Positions 42,053 to 52,751 of a DNA stretch of 64,000 nucleotides are shown one piece after another. Source of the stretch: JASLEW01 sp963732005 (GTDB lineage Bacteria; Acidobacteriota; Thermoanaerobaculia; Multivoradales; UBA5704); NCBI GenBank assembly GCA_963732005.1, contig CAVSXT010000005.1:1488001-1552000 (forward strand), read 5' to 3'. The notes beneath the pieces are model-generated. The model saw only the letters and a list, made by a program, of their open reading frames with translations. It had not been told where the DNA came from and searched no databases. The translations under genes and the position numbers were made by a program. Each line of letters starts with the position of its first letter. Positions within the stretch are counted from its first letter, which is position 1.

Positions 42053-43312
42053 TCAGGCCAGCAGGCGGTCCACGGGCACCGCCCAGATGTCCTTTTCCAG
42101 CTGCTCGATCTTGGCGCCGGCATGGACGACGAGGCCGCCGCGCCAGGCGCTGCCCAGCGACCGGCCAACCTCGCGCAGCGCTCGGCGGTCCGCCGGCCCC
42201 AGGCGTGCGGCGGATTTGGCTTCGATCCCCAGGACGCCGTGCGGCGTCGTCAGCAGCAGATCGACCTCCAGGCCGGAGCGCGTGCGATAGAAGGCCAGGT
42301 CCACGGCCCGCTCCGCCGTCTTCACCCATTTCCAGACCTCGGTCACCACCAGGGTCTCGAACATCTGGCCGGTGGTCACGCCTTGGTAGCGCGTCAGGTG
42401 GCGCCAGATGCCGAGGTCGAGGCAGTAGATCTTGGGGGTCTTGATCACCGCGCTGGTCAAGTTGACGGCGTAGGGAGGCAGCAGGAAAGCCTGGTAGGAG
42501 AGGCCGAGATACTCGATGTAGCGCCGGCTGGTGGCGGTGCTGAGACCGGCGTCGCGCGCCAGCTCCGAAAACGAGAGCAGCTGTCCGGAGCGCAGCGCGC
42601 ACAGGCGCTGGAAACGCCGGAAGGGCACCAGGTCGGAGAGGCGGGTGAGGTCCGCCAGGTCCCGCTCCAGATAGGTGACCTCGTAGGATTCCAGCCACTT
42701 GCCGCGCTCATCGTCCGGCAGCGGCAGCAGGGAAGGCATGCCGCCGGCCGCGAGGAGATGCCCCACGGCCCCCGCCGCGGCGGCGGCCGGCGGCCCGAGC
42801 CGCACCGGGGGGAGATCGGCGAGCAGCGCGTCCATCGTGCCCGGCCGGGCGAGCAGGTGGTCGAGCAGCGGCGGCTCCGGTGCGTCGCTCTCGGCGTGCG
42901 CGAGCTCGGCGGCCATCAATGGCCAGAGCTCGTAGACGAAGGCGCGGCCGGCCAGGGTCTCGCGCACCCGTTGCAGCATCAGGATCTGCGACGAGCCGAG
43001 CAGGACGGAGCGCTCGATCTGCCCGGCGTCAAAGGCGAACTTCACCTTGTCGAAGAGGCTGGGCTCCTTCTGCGCTTCGTCGAGGATCGCCGGACCGACC
43101 GCGGCTGCCCACTGGTCCGCTCGGACGGCGCGCAGCCCCTCGCGCTGCTCCGGGGCATCGAGATTGACGTACCGGAGATCGGGATAAACCGCCCGTGCCA
43201 GGGTCGTCTTGCCGGTCTGGCGGGCACCGGTGAGCAGGATCAGCCGCGGCGCCGACAGTGGGCGCGCGAGTTGCTGACGCAGGAACCGAAAGCGCTGTAT
43301 ATCTGTTCTCAT
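42053..43312 (-). CDS. AAA-family ATPase with DUF4143 domain
   Basis: 419 residues. Walker A GARQTGKTTLARAV (about 28-41), Walker B-like AILDEAQK, and the sensor-like SVLLGSSQILMLQRVRETLA follow the DUF4143 ATPase pattern. The C-terminal half (SELARDAGLSTATSRRYIEYL, then YRTRSGLEVDLLL and GIEAKS) contains a winged-helix and a nuclease-like E-V-D...E-x-K site typical of this widespread, often horizontally moving family. Role unknown. ATG 43312 has no Shine-Dalgarno; TAAAAT lies 8 nt upstream. Confidence 0.88.
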   Translation of the reverse strand: MRTDIQRFRFLRQQLARPLSAPRLILLTGARQTGKTTLARAVYPDLRYVNLDAPEQREGLRAVRADQWAAAVGPAILDEAQKEPSLFDKVKFAFDAGQIERSVLLGSSQILMLQRVRETLAGRAFVYELWPLMAAELAHAESDAPEPPLLDHLLARPGTMDALLADLPPVRLGPPAAAAAGAVGHLLAAGGMPSLLPLPDDERGKWLESYEVTYLERDLADLTRLSDLVPFRRFQRLCALRSGQLLSFSELARDAGLSTATSRRYIEYLGLSYQAFLLPPYAVNLTSAVIKTPKIYCLDLGIWRHLTRYQGVTTGQMFETLVVTEVWKWVKTAERAVDLAFYRTRSGLEVDLLLTTPHGVLGIEAKSAARLGPADRRALREVGRSLGSAWRGGLVVHAGAKIEQLEKDIWAVPVDRLLA

Positions 43313-43320
43313 CGTGAACG

Positions 43321-43326
43321 ATTTTA
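43321..43326 (-). promoter_or_regulatory. TAAAAT -10 box eight bases before ATG
   Basis: On the minus strand TAAAAT is followed by CGTTCACG and ATG 43312, placing the predicted transcript start at or next to the start codon. The surrounding ~25 bp are unusually AT-rich. No -35 was identified. Confidence 0.45.
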
Positions 43327-43429
43327 CAGGCTTTGTTGCCAGGGCGCACGCCGGTAAGAGAGGCGCGGGCGGGCGGGCCGGGTGGGCGCTACGGCGGACC
43401 CCCCAGGGTGTGGGTCGCCAGGAGAGGCG

Positions 43430-43459
43430 CCCCGGCGCCGGCGGTGGCCGGCGCCGGGG
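43430..43459. terminator. Very stable GC hairpin downstream of the AlkP-superfamily gene
   Basis: CCCCGGCGCCGG (43430-43441) and CCGGCGCCGGGG (43448-43459) are perfect complements; with one inner C-G pair the stem is 13 bp with a GGTG tetraloop. It lies in the 262-bp gap after the AlkP-superfamily stop (43575) and before the DUF4143 start. No U-run follows, so it may be a 3'-end processing or transcription-pausing element rather than a classic terminator. Confidence 0.5.
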
Positions 43460-43574
43460 AGAGGGTGAGGCGGGTAGGTGGCGGGAGGGTGAGGCAGATT
43501 GGTGAGCGGGCACGGCGCGCGCCGGCCGCCGGCCGCCGCAGGGGGGGCGGCCGGCGATTCCCGACGGTCGCCGG

Positions 43575-45809
43575 CTACGGCGCTGCCGCCAGGGCCGCGG
43601 CCTGGTCGAGCAGGCTCTGGGCCTGCTGGATCCACGCCTGCGCCTGCTGCTCGTCGACCGGCCGGCGGCGGAAGGCGGCGCCGTTGAGGGCGGTGCGGAT
43701 CGGCGCCGCGAGCGCGTCGCGCTGGGTGGTCAAGCTGGCGATCTGCGCCTCGATCGTCGTGTAGGTGGCGTCGTCGCCGGCCAGGGCTCGGGTCGAAGCC
43801 GTGAGCGTGTCCATGCCGAAGGCTCCGAACGGGGCGTTGAGCTGTTTGTAGATGGCGCCCAGCTGCTCGACCGTCGCCAGGTTCACGGCGAGCGCCGGCG
43901 GGTAGGCGTCGAGCGCCTCGACGATGACGCGGCCGTCCGCGTCGTAGGAATCGGCGAGGCCGAGCAGCGCCAGCATGGTCGGGCGGACGTCGGTGTGATC
44001 GGTCCAGACGGCGATCTCCCCGCGGCGCCTGACCCCGGGCCCGACGAGGCCGATCCAGGTGTTGGCGATCTCCTTCTGGATGTCGCCATGGTTCCAGGCG
44101 AAGGCCGGATCGATGCAGGTCTCGCAGGTGTCGGACGGGAAGTCGGTGATGAAGTAGGTCGGATTGCCGAAAAAGACGAAGGTGGCGTTGCGCGCCGGGT
44201 CGCCGGTGGTGAACATGTGCAGCGCCTTCATCTCGGTCTGATCGCCCATTTGGGCCAGCAGGTGGTCGGTGGCGCCGGTGTAAGGATTGACCGCCGTCAG
44301 CTGGGCCAGGTCGCGCTCGAACTTGCGGGTGGCGGGATCGGTCTGGCCCAGCGGGCCGCCGCCGAAGTTGGCCAGGTAGAACGGCGGCGCATCGTCGCCG
44401 TGGACGGTGAAGACGTCGGGGGAGGTGTCGCCCAGGAACTGCGCGGCGAGCGACGGAAACTGATTCATCACCAGGGTGTCGATGTTGACGTCGACCTCGC
44501 CGATCGGGTTCCAGACGCACGGGGTGGTGACGCCGTCGCAGCCGGCGGGGGTGGGCGAGCCGCCGACGAAATGATCGCCCTCGTCGACGGTGAAGACGAA
44601 CAGGGTGTTGCTGGCGTCGATGCCGTGATGCGCCAGCCGCTTGAAGAAGGTGGCGAACGCGGCGTCGTAGGCCGCGAGCTGCGCGACGTAGCCGGCGGAA
44701 CCGGGTCCGAAGGCGAGCTGATCGTCGCCGGCGACGCCGTGGAAATCGTGCGCGTCGGAGATGTAGGCGTAGGTGACCGGGATGCCGCGCTCCTGCATCG
44801 CCGCGACGTAGGCGAGCGAGACGTCGGCCTCCATGCCGTCGAATCCCGGGAAGCCCGGCTGGCCGAAGGGATCGACGATCGGCTTGCCCAGCAGGCTGGT
44901 CAGCGGCGCCGAGGCCGGCTTGCCGGTCAGCAGGGGGTCGATCTCCTGCGCGCCGAACAGACCCTTGAAGCCGCTGTAGCCGCCGGGCTCCTGCGGCAGG
45001 AGGTCGTCCTGGCCGCCGGCGCAGAGGCGCGAGCCGCGGGCGCAGTGGATCGCCAGGCCGACGAGGTCGGTCTGCGCCTTCGCCGCCGCGGCGGTGCCGT
45101 CGGCAGCCGCGTTCGAGGCCTGTGCCTCGGCGAACTGCGGCGAGGCAGTGCCGAACACCTTGGTGACGTCGCCACTGGCACCGGTGCCGGTGTTCTCGAG
45201 CTCGATGTTGGCCGTGGCGATGCCGCCGACGTCGCAGCCCGCGCGAGTGTAGGGCACCCAGGGAGCCGGGACGTTGCCGCCGGTGGGCGTCACCATGTTC
45301 GGGACCGTTCCCGAGACGGTGTCGGTCCAGTACTCGAACGAGCTGGGGAACGAGAACTCGCCGGTCGGCGAGGTGCGCACGTAGCTGTTGGAAACGGTCT
45401 GGCCGTGGCGGTCGGGATAGACCCCGGTGAGCGAGGTCAGGATGCCGCCCGCGGTGTGCGAGATGAGGATCGTGTGGTCGTCGGTGTTCAGGGTACCGTT
45501 GGCCTCGATGAACTTCGACAGGTGCGCGATCTGCTCGAGGTCCGACGGGACGTTGGGCAGGTCGCGGCGGAAGTGCGTGTTGTCGAACTGGATGTAGATC
45601 ACGTGCTGGATCGCGCCGGCGCCGTTGCCGAGGCGGCAGGGGCCTGCCGCTTTCTCGGCTTTCTCGAGGGTGACGGCGGGGACGGCGGCGGGTGGCGCCG
45701 CGGCCGCGTAGCCGGCGAGGAGGCCGTTCATCACCAGCGCCGTGCAGGCGCCGAGCATCTTGCCGCCGTGGATCGCTGCCGCCGTCCGCTTGCTCTCGGT
45801 CCGTCGCAT
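43575..45809 (-). CDS. Exported alkaline-phosphatase-superfamily protein
   Basis: 744 residues. A signal-like N-terminus (MLGACTALVMNGLLAGYAAAA) is followed by HVIYIQFDNTHFRRDLP, a nucleophile region with Thr or Asn where sulfatases and phosphodiesterases place the catalytic residue. VYPDRHGQTVSNSY, YISDAHDFHG and FVFTVDEGDHFVGG supply further metal-binding Asp/His of this superfamily; TDHTDVRPTMLALLGL resembles the last metal motif. The C-terminal ~100 residues are helical (IEAQIASLTTQRDALAAP). AAGGAGAG lies 8 nt before ATG 45809. Probable substrates are phosphoesters or sulfate esters outside the cytoplasm; not determinable here. Confidence 0.8.
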   Translation of the reverse strand: MRRTESKRTAAAIHGGKMLGACTALVMNGLLAGYAAAAPPAAVPAVTLEKAEKAAGPCRLGNGAGAIQHVIYIQFDNTHFRRDLPNVPSDLEQIAHLSKFIEANGTLNTDDHTILISHTAGGILTSLTGVYPDRHGQTVSNSYVRTSPTGEFSFPSSFEYWTDTVSGTVPNMVTPTGGNVPAPWVPYTRAGCDVGGIATANIELENTGTGASGDVTKVFGTASPQFAEAQASNAAADGTAAAAKAQTDLVGLAIHCARGSRLCAGGQDDLLPQEPGGYSGFKGLFGAQEIDPLLTGKPASAPLTSLLGKPIVDPFGQPGFPGFDGMEADVSLAYVAAMQERGIPVTYAYISDAHDFHGVAGDDQLAFGPGSAGYVAQLAAYDAAFATFFKRLAHHGIDASNTLFVFTVDEGDHFVGGSPTPAGCDGVTTPCVWNPIGEVDVNIDTLVMNQFPSLAAQFLGDTSPDVFTVHGDDAPPFYLANFGGGPLGQTDPATRKFERDLAQLTAVNPYTGATDHLLAQMGDQTEMKALHMFTTGDPARNATFVFFGNPTYFITDFPSDTCETCIDPAFAWNHGDIQKEIANTWIGLVGPGVRRRGEIAVWTDHTDVRPTMLALLGLADSYDADGRVIVEALDAYPPALAVNLATVEQLGAIYKQLNAPFGAFGMDTLTASTRALAGDDATYTTIEAQIASLTTQRDALAAPIRTALNGAAFRRRPVDEQQAQAWIQQAQSLLDQAAALAAAP

Positions 45810-45924
45810 GTCTGGCTCTCCTTGTAGATCTCCCGCGCAAGCGGGAGTCGAGCCATGCTACGGACCGGCGGTTACGGGCTGGTGAAGCGGGAGTGAAGTT
45901 CTCGCCGCCATGCCGTGACGGCGA

Positions 45925-46719
45925 TCAGGAAACCGCGGCGCCTGGCGGGCGCTTGCTGCGCGGCGTCATGCGGCGCGCCAGACGGACGTAGAGCGCGCCG
46001 GGGAGCAGGCTGAGGGCGCGGGCCGCCAGGGTCATCTGCCAGGGCAGCCAGAGCTCCGCGCGCTGCGCCAGGATGCCCCTGCCGATCCTCGCCGCGGCGT
46101 CGTCGGTCGCGAGCAGGAAGGGCATCGGGAAGCGGTTGGGGGCGGTCATCTCGCTCTTCACGAAGCCGGGGAAGACGCAGGTGGTCTTGATCGGGGTCGT
46201 GGACAGGTCGACGCGCAGACTCTCCATGAAGGTACGCAGGAACGCCTTGGAGCCGCCGTAGGCGGCGTTGTCCGGGAAGCCCCGCACCGCCGCGATGGAG
46301 GCGATCGCCACCAGGTGCCCGCGGCGGCGCGCCAGCATGCCGGGCAGCGCCGCGGTCAGGGTGGCTGCGGCGCCGAGGACGTTGACCTGGAGGATGTGTT
46401 CGCAGGCCTCCCAGTCGAAATGCCGCGCCGAGGTCAGCTGACCGACGCCGGCGTTGGCGACCACCAGGTCGAGGTCGCCGTGGCCGTCGAGCTCGCGCAC
46501 GCGCTCCCGCGTCGCCGCGAGCTCCGCCACGTCGAGCACCAGCGGCTCGATCACGCCGCCGGTGCGGGCCGCCTCGGCATGCAGCGCCTCCAGCCGGTCG
46601 CCGCGCCGGCCGGCCGCGACCACCGGGATGCCGCGCGCGGCCAGCCACAGCGCCAGCGACCGGCCGATGCCGCTCGAAGCGCCGGTGACCAACGCTCGGC
46701 GATAGGGTGGTGTCGTCAT
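45925..46719 (-). CDS. Short-chain dehydrogenase/reductase
   Basis: 264 residues. NAD(P)-binding TGASSGIGRSLAL (about 13), NAGVG (about 90), catalytic Ser in VAIASIAAVRG (about 143) and YGGSK (Tyr-x-x-x-Lys, about 155) are all present, so the enzyme should be active on an alcohol/ketone pair. The C-terminal ~60 residues (ALSLLPGALYVRLARRMTP) resemble the hydrophobic tail of DltE/YqjQ-like SDRs and may contact membrane. It starts 14 nt after the stop of the DUF885 gene on the same strand, so both are probably one transcript. Substrate unknown. Confidence 0.88.
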   Translation of the reverse strand: MTTPPYRRALVTGASSGIGRSLALWLAARGIPVVAAGRRGDRLEALHAEAARTGGVIEPLVLDVAELAATRERVRELDGHGDLDLVVANAGVGQLTSARHFDWEACEHILQVNVLGAAATLTAALPGMLARRRGHLVAIASIAAVRGFPDNAAYGGSKAFLRTFMESLRVDLSTTPIKTTCVFPGFVKSEMTAPNRFPMPFLLATDDAAARIGRGILAQRAELWLPWQMTLAARALSLLPGALYVRLARRMTPRSKRPPGAAVS

Positions 46720-46733
46720 CCGGCCGCCGAGGA

Positions 46734-48278
46734 TCAGCGCAGGTCGGAGGGGAGGCGCGGCGACGAGATCAGGCGGGCGAACTCGCGCCAGCGGCGCTCG
46801 GGCTGGTCGGCGGTGCCGCCGCGGGAGTCGATGTAGCGGCGCACCAGGTCCTGGCCGTAGTTGTAATTGATCACGTAGCTGCGGTAGGTGTCGATGAAAC
46901 GCAGGCGCTGCGCCGCGCGCTCGGGTGACATCAGGCCGTAGCGCTCCAGCCAGGCCTGCGCCGCTTCCCGGCTGAGCTTGCCGTCGAGGTAGCCGCGGGC
47001 CGCCTCGTTGCCGGCGTAGCTCGATTCGCGCAGCAGCTCCTGCACCTGGTCGTAGTTCGCCGCCGCGGCCGGGTCGAGGCCCGCCGCCGGATAGAGGACC
47101 TGGCGCTCGAAGACCACGCGCTCGGGGCCGGGGAAGACCACGTCGACGCCGAAGTTGGCGGTGCCCTCGGCGATCAGCGATTGCGGGCTGAACAGCGGAT
47201 AGACGGTGAGCTCGATCCAGCCGCGCTGGCGCACCAGGTGCTGCTCGAGCAGCGAGTTGTAGACATGGTGTCCCGGGTAGCCCTCGTGGCCGGCGAGGTC
47301 GAGCGCCCGATCGATGTAGATCGGCAGATCGGTGTTGACCTGGATCAGGCTGTGGAAGCCGCCCTGGTACCAGTTGTAGCCGCTCCAGGGCTTGTCCTTG
47401 ACGTAGGCCACCTCGAAGCTCTCGCCGGGCGGCAGCGCGATGTGGGCGGCGGTGCGGCGGCGGCATTCGGCGATGGCGGCGGCGAAGACGGCGGCGACGC
47501 GATCGGGAGGGATCACGAAGCGCTGGCGGTAGGCGGTGATGCGGGCGGCGAGCGGGCCGGTGCCGGGAACCAGATGGTCGATGCGGTCGAGGATGGCCTG
47601 GAAGTGGGCGGCGTCCCAGGTCGGCGCGACCGCGTCGTAGAGCGCGCGCGACTCTTCGTCGAAGGTCATGCGGGCGCCGTTCAAGGCGTCGACGTGCGCT
47701 GCCAGCGAGCTTAGCTGGCGCTCGAGGAAGCGGCGGCGCAGGCGCAGCAGCTCGTCAGGGGAATCGCCGCCCTCCGGCGCCGCGGTGGCGGCCTCAGCCG
47801 TGGTTGCGGCAGGCGGGGCCGCGGCTGGCGGGGTCGTGGCAGGCGGGGTCGCAATGCCGTGGAGCGTCGCGAGGAGCGAGCCGGCCTCGGCGCGCAGCTC
47901 GGCGAGAGGCCGCTTGCCGGCCGCCTCCGCGGCCTGCTTCCACTCGGCCGGCCCGTAGAAGGCGTCGACGTAGTTGGCGTCGTGCTGGCCGACCGCCAGC
48001 ACCAGCTTGACGTAGGACTCGGCGATGCCGTTGAGCCGCTTCATGTCCGGACTGGCCTCGATCCTGCCGCGGTCCACCGGCGCGGCTCCGGGCGGCGCTG
48101 CCGGCGGGCCGCCGGTTGCTGCCAGGGAGACCGCCGTCGCGATCGCCACGGCGGCGGCCGCGGCGAAAGCGGCGGCGACTCCCATGCGGTCGCTTCGCCA
48201 GAGCTTGGGATCGAACGCCCAGGCGTCGTGAAGCACGTCGCCGATGCGGAAGCGCTTGCCGCGCGGCTCGGGTTGCAT
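46734..48278 (-). CDS. DUF885-family peptidase-like protein
   Basis: 514 residues. The motif LAGHEGYPGHHVYN (about 339-352) is the DUF885 zinc site, HExxPGHH, followed by LIAEGTANFGVDV supplying a downstream Glu. A hydrophobic segment (MGVAAAFAAAAAVAIATAV, about 32-50) suggests a signal anchor or a later start at ATG 48185. A Pro/Ala/Thr-rich insert lies at about 145-170. Some DUF885 proteins are carboxypeptidase-like, from family knowledge. Upstream partner of the SDR gene. Confidence 0.82.
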   Translation of the reverse strand: MQPEPRGKRFRIGDVLHDAWAFDPKLWRSDRMGVAAAFAAAAAVAIATAVSLAATGGPPAAPPGAAPVDRGRIEASPDMKRLNGIAESYVKLVLAVGQHDANYVDAFYGPAEWKQAAEAAGKRPLAELRAEAGSLLATLHGIATPPATTPPAAAPPAATTAEAATAAPEGGDSPDELLRLRRRFLERQLSSLAAHVDALNGARMTFDEESRALYDAVAPTWDAAHFQAILDRIDHLVPGTGPLAARITAYRQRFVIPPDRVAAVFAAAIAECRRRTAAHIALPPGESFEVAYVKDKPWSGYNWYQGGFHSLIQVNTDLPIYIDRALDLAGHEGYPGHHVYNSLLEQHLVRQRGWIELTVYPLFSPQSLIAEGTANFGVDVVFPGPERVVFERQVLYPAAGLDPAAAANYDQVQELLRESSYAGNEAARGYLDGKLSREAAQAWLERYGLMSPERAAQRLRFIDTYRSYVINYNYGQDLVRRYIDSRGGTADQPERRWREFARLISSPRLPSDLR

Positions 48279-48484
48279 GACGCGCCGAGTCTAGCATCGC
48301 GAGACTGGGCGGTCGCCTGCCTGGTCGCCGCCTGCGACTCCTGGAACCCGATGCAAACCGGAGGCCGCCGGGTCGCCGTAGGAGCGGTAGTACACTGTCG
48401 CTGGCCGGGAGCGGGGCGGTCGCCGGCATGGTTGGGGACTGACGCGAGACCCTCGGTGCGGGGTCCGGAAAGGTGTGGAGAGCG

Positions 48485-49469
48485 ATGCAGATAGCAATGA
48501 TCGGGCTGGGCCGGATGGGCGGCAACATGGTGAAGCGCCTGCTGCGCGGCGAGCATTCTTGCGTGGCGTTCGACCGCAATCCCGAGGCGGTGGCGGAGCT
48601 GGGCAAGGAGGGCGCGGTCGGCGCCTCATCGCTCGCCGACGTCGTCGCCAAGCTCGACAAGCCCCGCACGGTGTGGCTGATGTTGCCCGCCGGCGAGATC
48701 ACCGAGGCGACGGTGCGCGAGCTCGCCGGGCGGCTCGAGGCCGGCGACGCGGTGATCGACGGCGGCAACTCCTACTATAAGGATGACGTGCGCCGGGCCG
48801 GTGAGCTGGCGGGCAAGGGCATCCACTATCTCGACGCCGGCACCAGCGGCGGCATCTGGGGCATCGACCGCGGCTACTGCCTGATGGTCGGCGGGCCGCG
48901 CGAGGCGGTCGAGCGGCTCGACCCGATCTGGAAGACGCTGGCGCCGGGCCAGGGGGCGATCCCGCCGTCGCCCGGGCGCGAAGGCAAGGTGAGCACCGCC
49001 GCGCTCGGCTACCTGCACTGCGGGCCCACCGGCGCCGGGCACTTCGTCAAGATGGTGCACAACGGCATCGAGTACGGCCTGATGCAGGCCTATGCCGAGG
49101 GCTTCGACATCCTCAAGAACGCCGTCTCCTCCGAGCTGCCCGAAGGGCACCGCTTCGATCTGGACCTCGCCGACGTCGCCGAGCTCTGGCGGCGAGGCAG
49201 CGTCGTCTCGTCGTGGCTGCTCGACCTCTCGGCGATGGCCCTGGCCGAGAGCTGGCGACCTCGCCGGCTACACCGGCTTCGTGCACGACTCGGGCGAAGG
49301 ACGCTGGACCATCACTGCGGCGCTGGAAGAGGCGGTGCCTGCCGACGTGCTGTCGGCGTCGCTGTTCGCGCGCTTCCGCTCCCGCCAGGAGCACACCTTC
49401 GGCGAGAAGATGCTGTCGGCGATGCGCCAGAAGTTCGGCGGCCATCTGGAGCGGCCGGCGGGCGGTTAG
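48485..49469 (+). CDS. gnd: 6-phosphogluconate dehydrogenase (decarboxylating), frame broken near 49250
   Basis: Oxidises and decarboxylates 6-phosphogluconate to ribulose 5-phosphate. ATG 48485 (MQIAMIGLGRMGGNMVKRLL, Rossmann GxGxxG) has GGAG 7 nt upstream. DAGTSGGIWGIDRGYCLMVG and GPTGAGHFVKMVHNGIEYG hold the substrate site and catalytic Lys. The frame is lost after LLDLSAMALAES near 49250; one extra base there reconnects to GDLAGYTGFVHDSGEGRWT and the end EHTFGEKMLSAMRQKFGG, stop 49469. Corrected length is about 327 residues, as in the short GndA/YqeC-type enzymes. First gene of gnd-zwf-pgl. Confidence 0.92.
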
Positions 49470-49587
49470 CGACCGGCCGGCGCGCGGCCACGGAACGAAT
49501 CGTGTGGGACACCGGCGCCGCCGGCGACCCATGTCCCATGTCTCGAAAGGCCCGCGCCGTGCGGCGCGGTAAGGAGAGGAGAATCCC

Positions 49588-51110
<1,523 letters not shown>

Positions 51111-51129
<19 letters not shown>

Positions 51130-51980
51130 GCGGCCGCGGCGAGGTGCGCGTGGTCGCCGATGCGGCGGAGCTGACCCGCGTGGCGGCCGAAGAGGTGGTG
51201 GCCGCGCTGGCGCCGCGCGGCGGAGCGGCGGCGCTGGCGCCGGGCGCGCCGAGCTGGGCGCTGGCTGGTGGCTCGACACCTCGCGCGCTCTACCGTTTGC
51301 TGGCGGACCCGGCGGCGCCGTTCCGGCGCCGCATCGACTGGTCGGCGCTGCATTTCTTCTGGGGTGACGAGCGCCATGTGCCGCCCGATCATCCGGACAG
51401 CAACTTCCGCATGGCGCGCGAGGCGATGCTCGATCACGTGCCGGCGCCGGCCGCGCACGTGCACCGCATCCACGCCGAGGAGCCCGACGCAGCGCGCGCC
51501 GCGGAGCGCTACGAGCGCGAGCTGATCGAGGTCTTCGGGCTGCGGCCGGATGGTGGGGGGCACGACGAGCCCGTCGTTGGCGACGATGCGGTGCATGCAG
51601 CGCGCGGAACTTGGCCGCGCTTCGACCTGGTGTTGCTGGGCCTGGGCGAAGAAGGCCATACGGCGTCGCTGTTTCCCGGCAGCCCGTTGCTGGCGGAGCC
51701 AGGAAGGAAGGCGCTGGCGGAGCAGCAGCAGCGTCTGGCGGCGGCGGTGTGGGTCGAGGCTCAGAAGACCTGGCGGATCACCTTGACGCCGTCGGTGCTG
51801 AACCGAGCGGCCAAGGTGATCTTCCTGGTCAGTGGCGCGGCCAAGGCGCCGGCGCTGGCCGAGGTGCTCGAAGGCGAGCCGCGGCCCGAGCTATATCCGG
51901 CGCAGGTGATCGCGCCGATCGACGGCGAGCTGATATGGCTGGTGGATCGCGCCGCCGCCGCGCGACTCCGATCGATCTGA
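51111..51980 (+). CDS. pgl: 6-phosphogluconolactonase
   Basis: 289 residues. ALAGGSTPRALYRLLAD (about 46-62), FFWGDERHVPPDHPDSNF (about 82-99) and LGLGEEGHTASLFPGSP (about 175-191) are the classic Pgl/DevB motifs; GHTASLFPG carries the catalytic His. ATG 51111 lies inside the last 19 nt of zwf. Hydrolyses 6-phosphogluconolactone between the Zwf and Gnd steps, so the three genes encode the complete oxidative branch. Confidence 0.95.
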
Positions 51981-52131
51981 GAGCGGCGAAGGGGAGTGCG
52001 AGGAGGTGCGGGCGCGACGGGGAGAGGTGTGCGAGGCGACGCTGGGACAATGGCACTGGGACGGAGCCAGACGGGAGCGCCGAGAAAAATCCAGAACGTC
52101 GCCTGACAAAGAACGCGGCCGCTGATTCGAT

Positions 52132-52161
52132 CTCACCCGGGAAACGTGCTCACCGGGTGAG
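52132..52161. terminator. Hairpin between pgl and the H1-like gene
   Basis: CTCACCCGG (52132-52140) and CCGGGTGAG (52153-52161) form a perfect nine-pair stem with a 12-nt loop. It is 12 bp beyond the stop of the H1-like gene and 151 bp after pgl, a likely end for both convergent transcripts, although no U-run follows. Confidence 0.5.
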
Positions 52162-52173
52162 GTCATGGGCCTC

Positions 52174-52362
52174 CTACTTCTTCGCCGCAGCCTTCGGAGC
52201 GGCCTTGGCCTTGACCACCTTGGCAGCCGTCGTCTTCTTGGCCGGCTTCTTCGCCGCAACCTTCTTCGCTGCTACCTTCTTCGCCGGAGCCTTGGCGGTC
52301 TTCTTCGCGGTGGTCTTCTTCGCCGCCGCCTTCTTGGGCGCTGCCTTCTTCGTCACAGCCAT
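52174..52362 (-). CDS. Histone H1-like Lys/Ala-repeat DNA-binding protein
   Basis: 62 residues made almost entirely of Ala-Lys repeats (AAKKTTAKKTAK, AKKVAAKKVAAKK). This composition matches Hc1/H1-like nucleoid proteins, which bind and compact DNA through lysine contacts. AAGGAGAT lies 6 nt before ATG 52362, and a consensus-like promoter is just upstream, so strong expression is expected. The repeat pattern is simple enough that other basic proteins remain possible. Confidence 0.8.
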   Translation of the reverse strand: MAVTKKAAPKKAAAKKTTAKKTAKAPAKKVAAKKVAAKKPAKKTTAAKVVKAKAAPKAAAKK

Positions 52363-52416
52363 CGTATCTCCTTTCTAAGAGGTGCCCACACAACCTGGGC
52401 CGAAGATTTGCAGGTA

Positions 52417-52446
52417 AGACTACCCCCACAAGATGTAGCGTGTCAA
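52417..52446 (-). promoter_or_regulatory. Sigma-70-type promoter of the H1-like gene
   Basis: On the minus strand the perfect -35 TTGACA (52446-52441) is separated by 18 nt from TAGTCT (52422-52417), a -10 keeping T1, A2 and T6. The start codon lies about 54 nt downstream, after a strong Shine-Dalgarno. This is the clearest standard promoter in the window. Confidence 0.65.
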
Positions 52447-52751
52447 GATTTTTCGCACCTCTACCCTTAGTACCGCTGACCTGTGGCTTGTGCAGCGGCC
52501 CTCGCGCCATGCCGGCACCGCGCCGAGCCGGTCCGCGACCGCCGCGACGCGGCCCGCCGAGGCTCCGCGACGGGTGCGAGAAAAAGCCCGCGGGACAAGG
52601 ATTCGGGCCGCCTGCGCCGGCTGGCGCCGGCGGCCGGAGCGGCGCGCGGACCGGCGCGCGGCGGCGCACGGTGTCACGGACCGCGCAGCGCGCGCGGTGT
52701 CGCGGACAGCGCGGCGCGCGCGGTATCGGGAGCAGTGAGAGCGGTGGGGAA
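52447..52751. other. Noncoding gap with a 26-bp imperfect tandem repeat
   Basis: About 305 bp without a supported gene between the H1-like promoter and the sugar-phosphate transferase stop. Two 26-bp copies (52669-52694 and 52695-52720, starting CGGTGTC(A/G)CGGAC) are followed by a partial third (CGGTATCGGG). The rest is GC-rich with no visible signal. Confidence 0.45.

Noticed and set aside
43324..45840. An 838-residue minus-strand frame overlapping the AlkP-superfamily gene
   Set aside because: Same strand, wrong frame; the 744-residue frame has the signal peptide and superfamily motifs.
48381..48396. Promoter TACACT before gnd
   Set aside because: A -10-like TACACT is present about 90 nt upstream of the start but no -35 matches at 16-18 nt, so not listed as a feature.
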